Positions 8,301 to 9,581 of a stretch of 9,581 bases of DNA are shown here, piece by piece. A program made the translations under genes and the position numbers. Under the pieces are notes generated by a model. The model saw nothing but the letters and a program-made list of their open reading frames with translations. It was not told the origin of the DNA and ran no database searches. This DNA comes from Pedobacter sp. UBA1654 (GTDB taxonomy: Bacteria > Bacteroidota > Bacteroidia > Sphingobacteriales > Sphingobacteriaceae): the NCBI GenBank assembly GCA_002320935.1, contig DCLG01000004.1, positions 218 through 9,798 of the forward strand. Direction: 5' to 3'. Position 1 is the first letter of the stretch, and every line of letters starts with the position of its first letter.

Positions 8301-9496
8301 ATCTGCTTTCCAATGCCTTTAAATTTACACCACAGGGCGGAAGTGTCGGCGTAACGCTGAGCACCCGCTACACGGTTCAGAATAAAACAGAACTGGTTAT
8401 GAAAGTGACCGATACGGGTATAGGCATAGCGCCGGATAAAATAGAACGAATCTTTGAAAGGTTCTTTCAAAATGAAGTTCCAGACTCCATCGTAAACCAG
8501 GGCAGTGGGATCGGGCTTTCCATCACAAAGGAGTTTGTAAAACTTCATGGCGGTGAGATCAAAGCCGAGAGTATTGTAAATGCAGGCAGTACTTTTATCA
8601 TCACACTCAGCTTCGCAGAACAGGAAGCCGAATATAGCAGCATCATGCCGCAGCAGCAAGCAATGCTGATCAGTGGTAAGAATGCGACGTCAAAGGATAA
8701 GAATGAACTGGATCCAAACAGTAAAAAGCCTGTGCTGATGCTTGTGGAGGATAATGACGACTTCCGCTTTTACCTCAAAGACAACTTGAAAGAGTTCTAT
8801 CAGATTGTAGAAGCCGTAAATGGAAGAGAAGGTTGGCAAAAGGTACTCGCCCTGCATCCGGATCTTATTGTCAGCGATGTGAGCATGCCGGAGATGGATG
8901 GGATAGAATTGTGCAAGAAGATCAAGTCCGATAAACGCACAGCACATCTGCCAGTGATCCTGCTGACTGCGTTAACAACAGATGATGAACAGCTCACCGG
9001 ACTGGAAACCGGTGCAAATGATTACATGACCAAACCGTTTAATTTCGAGATCTTGCTCTCCAAGATCAGGAACCTGCTTACACAACAGGCACTCAGTAAA
9101 AAGACCTACCAGAAGCAGGTTGATTTTAAACCACAGGAGACGACGGTAGAATCTGTAAACGACAAATTTATCCGCCAACTATCCCTGCAGATTGAAAAAC
9201 ATCTTTCCGACAGCAACTACAGCGTAGATCAGCTGAGTGCTGATATGAACATGAGCAGGGTGGGCCTATACAAAAAGCTTGTCCCTTTAACGGGAAAATC
9301 TCCCGTAGAGGTGATCCGTTCTTACCGGCTTCAAAAAGCAAAACCGCTCCTGGAATCACAGCTCAGTATTGCCGAAGTTGCCTACCAGGTAGGCTTCAGT
9401 AACCCCAAGCATTTCAGTAAATACTTCAAGCAGGAATTTGGTATCCTACCATCCGCCTATGCGCAGTCTCAGCAGCAAAAAACGCCTGTAGCGTAA
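5363..9496 (+). CDS. Hybrid two-component system sensor/regulator (HTCS) with AraC-type output
   Basis: A 1377-aa one-protein sensor and transcription factor, typical of Bacteroidota glycan regulation. Order seen: signal peptide (1-~21, ending LFGQ); about 14 Reg_prop-like repeats (~25-680), giving two seven-bladed propellers; Y_Y_Y domain (~730-805) lying against the membrane; one transmembrane helix (~813-833); HisKA with NVSHEFRTPLS (His869); HATPase with N-box Asn984, DTGIGI (Asp1017) and GSGIGLSI (from Gly1047); receiver with VEDNDD (Glu1129, Asp1130), phospho-acceptor Asp1172 in VSDVSMPEMDG, Thr1202 and Lys1224; and AraC-type HTH (~1266-1370) with helices at SVDQLSADMNMSRVGLYKKL and SIAEVAYQVGFSNPKHFSKY. 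Every catalytic residue is intact. The start is the ATG at 5363; an in-frame TTG at 5360 is less likely. The gap of 26 nt after the GH95 stop has no clear promoter, so co-transcription and autoregulation of that operon are likely. Which sugar it senses cannot be read from the sequence. Confidence 0.96.
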   Translation: MLQQRVLVFLTLFLISNTLFGQQNQIQFARLDLSNGLSHNQVNAILKDSKGFMWFGTLSGLNRYDGYQFKTFKNDPRDTSSIVDDFITGIFELPDHKLYLETRNGPNIYDNQSQRFLRNVNGYLKTLNINATSIRDIIRDDDGNFWFNGLETGVFKYDPIKKTTLHFKTAGGGNTSLDKTPVSAIQKDAKGNIWVIHRNKTIELLDRKSGRVKQRMLNYQLKQPSEYQDFRLFVDQDLDLWIYTTNSQHGIDYYAPASGKMRYLDKGPGSLNNNLIAGLLQDNKGLIWIATDHGGVNLLDKRDFKIRYLLNKEDDPKSLSQNSITSLYKDPTGIIWIGTFKRGLSYYHEKILKFPLYSHQGIDPGGLAYDDINRFVEDKEGNLWIGTNGGGLFYFNRKTGQFTRFQHDPSDPNSLSNNIIVSLYIDKAETLWVGTYFGGLDRFDNGKFKHYRHNAKDSSSLADDRVWDILEDRKGRFWVATLSGGLDQLDRKTGKFRHYKAGMRNSVASNFISCLLEDRAGNIWIGTSDGLDKLSPQGKFTHYEAKAGKQNTLINNIVYDLMEDSYGFIWIATRDGLSRLSPKTMNFLNFDNRNGLSEKATLKVIEDKHKNLWVSTANGLFKIIVGRDQQHRFAYSFRKYDEHDGLQGSAFNANAGYKTRKGELIFGGANGFNLFNPDEIQTDNTKPLIVLSELQISNKSVGIGEQIDGRVPLRKSIVFTDTLELKYSQNSITLSFAALNYFGPQKIRYRYKLEGFDQQWQELQEDIRRATYTNIDPGEYVFKVVSTDASGNWVNNEERVRIVIKPPIWRTNFAYVMYVLLFGGSLLMLRHRGIKRARAEFLIEQERQQGKRLHELDLLKIKFLTNVSHEFRTPLSLIITPLEKLIKHANDSDKQQLQMIQRNGRRLLNLVNQLLDFRRMEVHELKLHPKTGDIIAFIKELCLSFTDVADRKNISLNFKADRSSLITLFDHDKIERILFNLLSNAFKFTPQGGSVGVTLSTRYTVQNKTELVMKVTDTGIGIAPDKIERIFERFFQNEVPDSIVNQGSGIGLSITKEFVKLHGGEIKAESIVNAGSTFIITLSFAEQEAEYSSIMPQQQAMLISGKNATSKDKNELDPNSKKPVLMLVEDNDDFRFYLKDNLKEFYQIVEAVNGREGWQKVLALHPDLIVSDVSMPEMDGIELCKKIKSDKRTAHLPVILLTALTTDDEQLTGLETGANDYMTKPFNFEILLSKIRNLLTQQALSKKTYQKQVDFKPQETTVESVNDKFIRQLSLQIEKHLSDSNYSVDQLSADMNMSRVGLYKKLVPLTGKSPVEVIRSYRLQKAKPLLESQLSIAEVAYQVGFSNPKHFSKYFKQEFGILPSAYAQSQQQKTPVA
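5435..7402 (+). other. Region encoding 14 Reg_prop-type propeller repeats of the HTCS
   Basis: Within the HTCS, a motif of the form D-x-x-G-x-(L/I/F)-W-(I/V/F)-(G/A)-T-x-x-G-(G)-(L/V)-x-x-(L/Y/F)-(D/N/S) recurs about every 47 residues, e.g. FMWFGTLSGLNRYD (Trp54), NFWFNGLETGVFKYD (Trp146), NLWIGTNGGGLFYFN (Trp384), NIWIGTSDGLDKLS and a last, Trp-less ELIFGGANGFNLFN (from ~Thr659). I count 14 copies, which fits two seven-bladed propellers, the usual HTCS periplasmic sensor. Copies 2 (KLYLETRNGPNIYD), 4 and 5 are degenerate, so the first propeller diverges more than the second. In HTCS proteins of known structure the ligand binds at the propeller interface; which residues do so here is not visible. 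Confidence 0.75.
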
Positions 9497-9511
9497 AAAT
9501 AGGCGGGTTTG
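9483..9511 (+). terminator. Possible weak rho-independent terminator after the HTCS
   Basis: CGCCTGT (9483-9489) can pair with ATAGGCG (9499-9505) as a 7-bp stem with one G-U pair and a 9-nt loop, followed by GGTTTGTT. The upstream A-run (9478-9482) could pair with the downstream T-rich stretch. The stem overlaps the HTCS stop codon at 9494-9496. The T-tract is interrupted by GG and G, so it would be weak. The location at the end of the operon supports it; the sequence alone does not settle it. Confidence 0.35.
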
Positions 9512-9520
9512 TTAACATTT

Positions 9521-9539
9521 TGATACCATATTGTTATCA
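9521..9539. repeat. 19-bp imperfect palindrome downstream of the HTCS
   Basis: TGATAcCAtatTGtTATCA is symmetric about 9530: seven of nine positions in each arm pair (TGATA/TATCA perfectly, then CA/TG after one mismatch). It lies in the 85-nt non-coding end, 25 nt after the HTCS stop. It could be an operator for whatever gene begins beyond the right edge. It could also be chance, since the region is AT-rich. Confidence 0.3.
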
Positions 9540-9581
9540 TTTCAATCCCTTCTTCAAAGCTGGATAAGGATACTTTTAGGT

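Noticed and set aside
9571..9578. TACTTTTA at the right edge as a promoter for a following gene
   Set aside because: One mismatch to TAnnTTTG, no -33 element, and the downstream gene is not in the window.

Overview
The window looks like chromosomal DNA from a Bacteroidota bacterium, most likely Sphingobacteriaceae-like (Pedobacter or Mucilaginibacter type). The grounds are moderate GC, no strong Shine-Dalgarno sequences before the starts, a TAnnTTTG-type promoter element, a secreted glycoside hydrolase, and a giant one-protein hybrid two-component regulator (HTCS) of the kind this phylum uses to control glycan use. The genus is an inference; no marker gene is present.

Layout, all on the + strand and densely packed: (1) positions 1-440, the 3' end of an NAD(P)-binding SDR-type protein with a C-terminal DUF2867 domain, cut by the left edge; (2) 486-2858, a hybrid histidine kinase with a periplasmic jelly-roll sensor, a seven-helix 7TMR-DISM membrane module, HisKA, HATPase and a C-terminal receiver; (3) 2904-5336, a secreted, divergent GH95-family glycoside hydrolase; (4) 5363-9496, an HTCS with two predicted seven-bladed propellers, Y_Y_Y, one membrane helix, HisKA, HATPase, receiver and AraC-type DNA-binding domain; (5) 9497-9581, a short non-coding end with a possible weak terminator hairpin and an imperfect palindrome.

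The hydrolase and the HTCS are 26 nt apart and are probably co-transcribed. A perfect TAnnTTTG element lies in the 45-nt gap upstream of the hydrolase. A reasonable model is that the HTCS senses a periplasmic glycan fragment, possibly a product of the GH95 enzyme, and activates its own operon and perhaps genes beyond the right edge. The upstream 7TMR-DISM kinase is a second periplasmic sensor with a carbohydrate-binding-like fold. It lacks a DNA-binding output, so it must hand its signal to another protein. No SusC/SusD pair is visible, so this is not a complete polysaccharide utilisation locus within the window. No RNA genes, mobile elements or CRISPR arrays were seen. The most unusual signals are the altered active-site motifs of the GH95 enzyme and its position between two different classes of hybrid sensor kinase.
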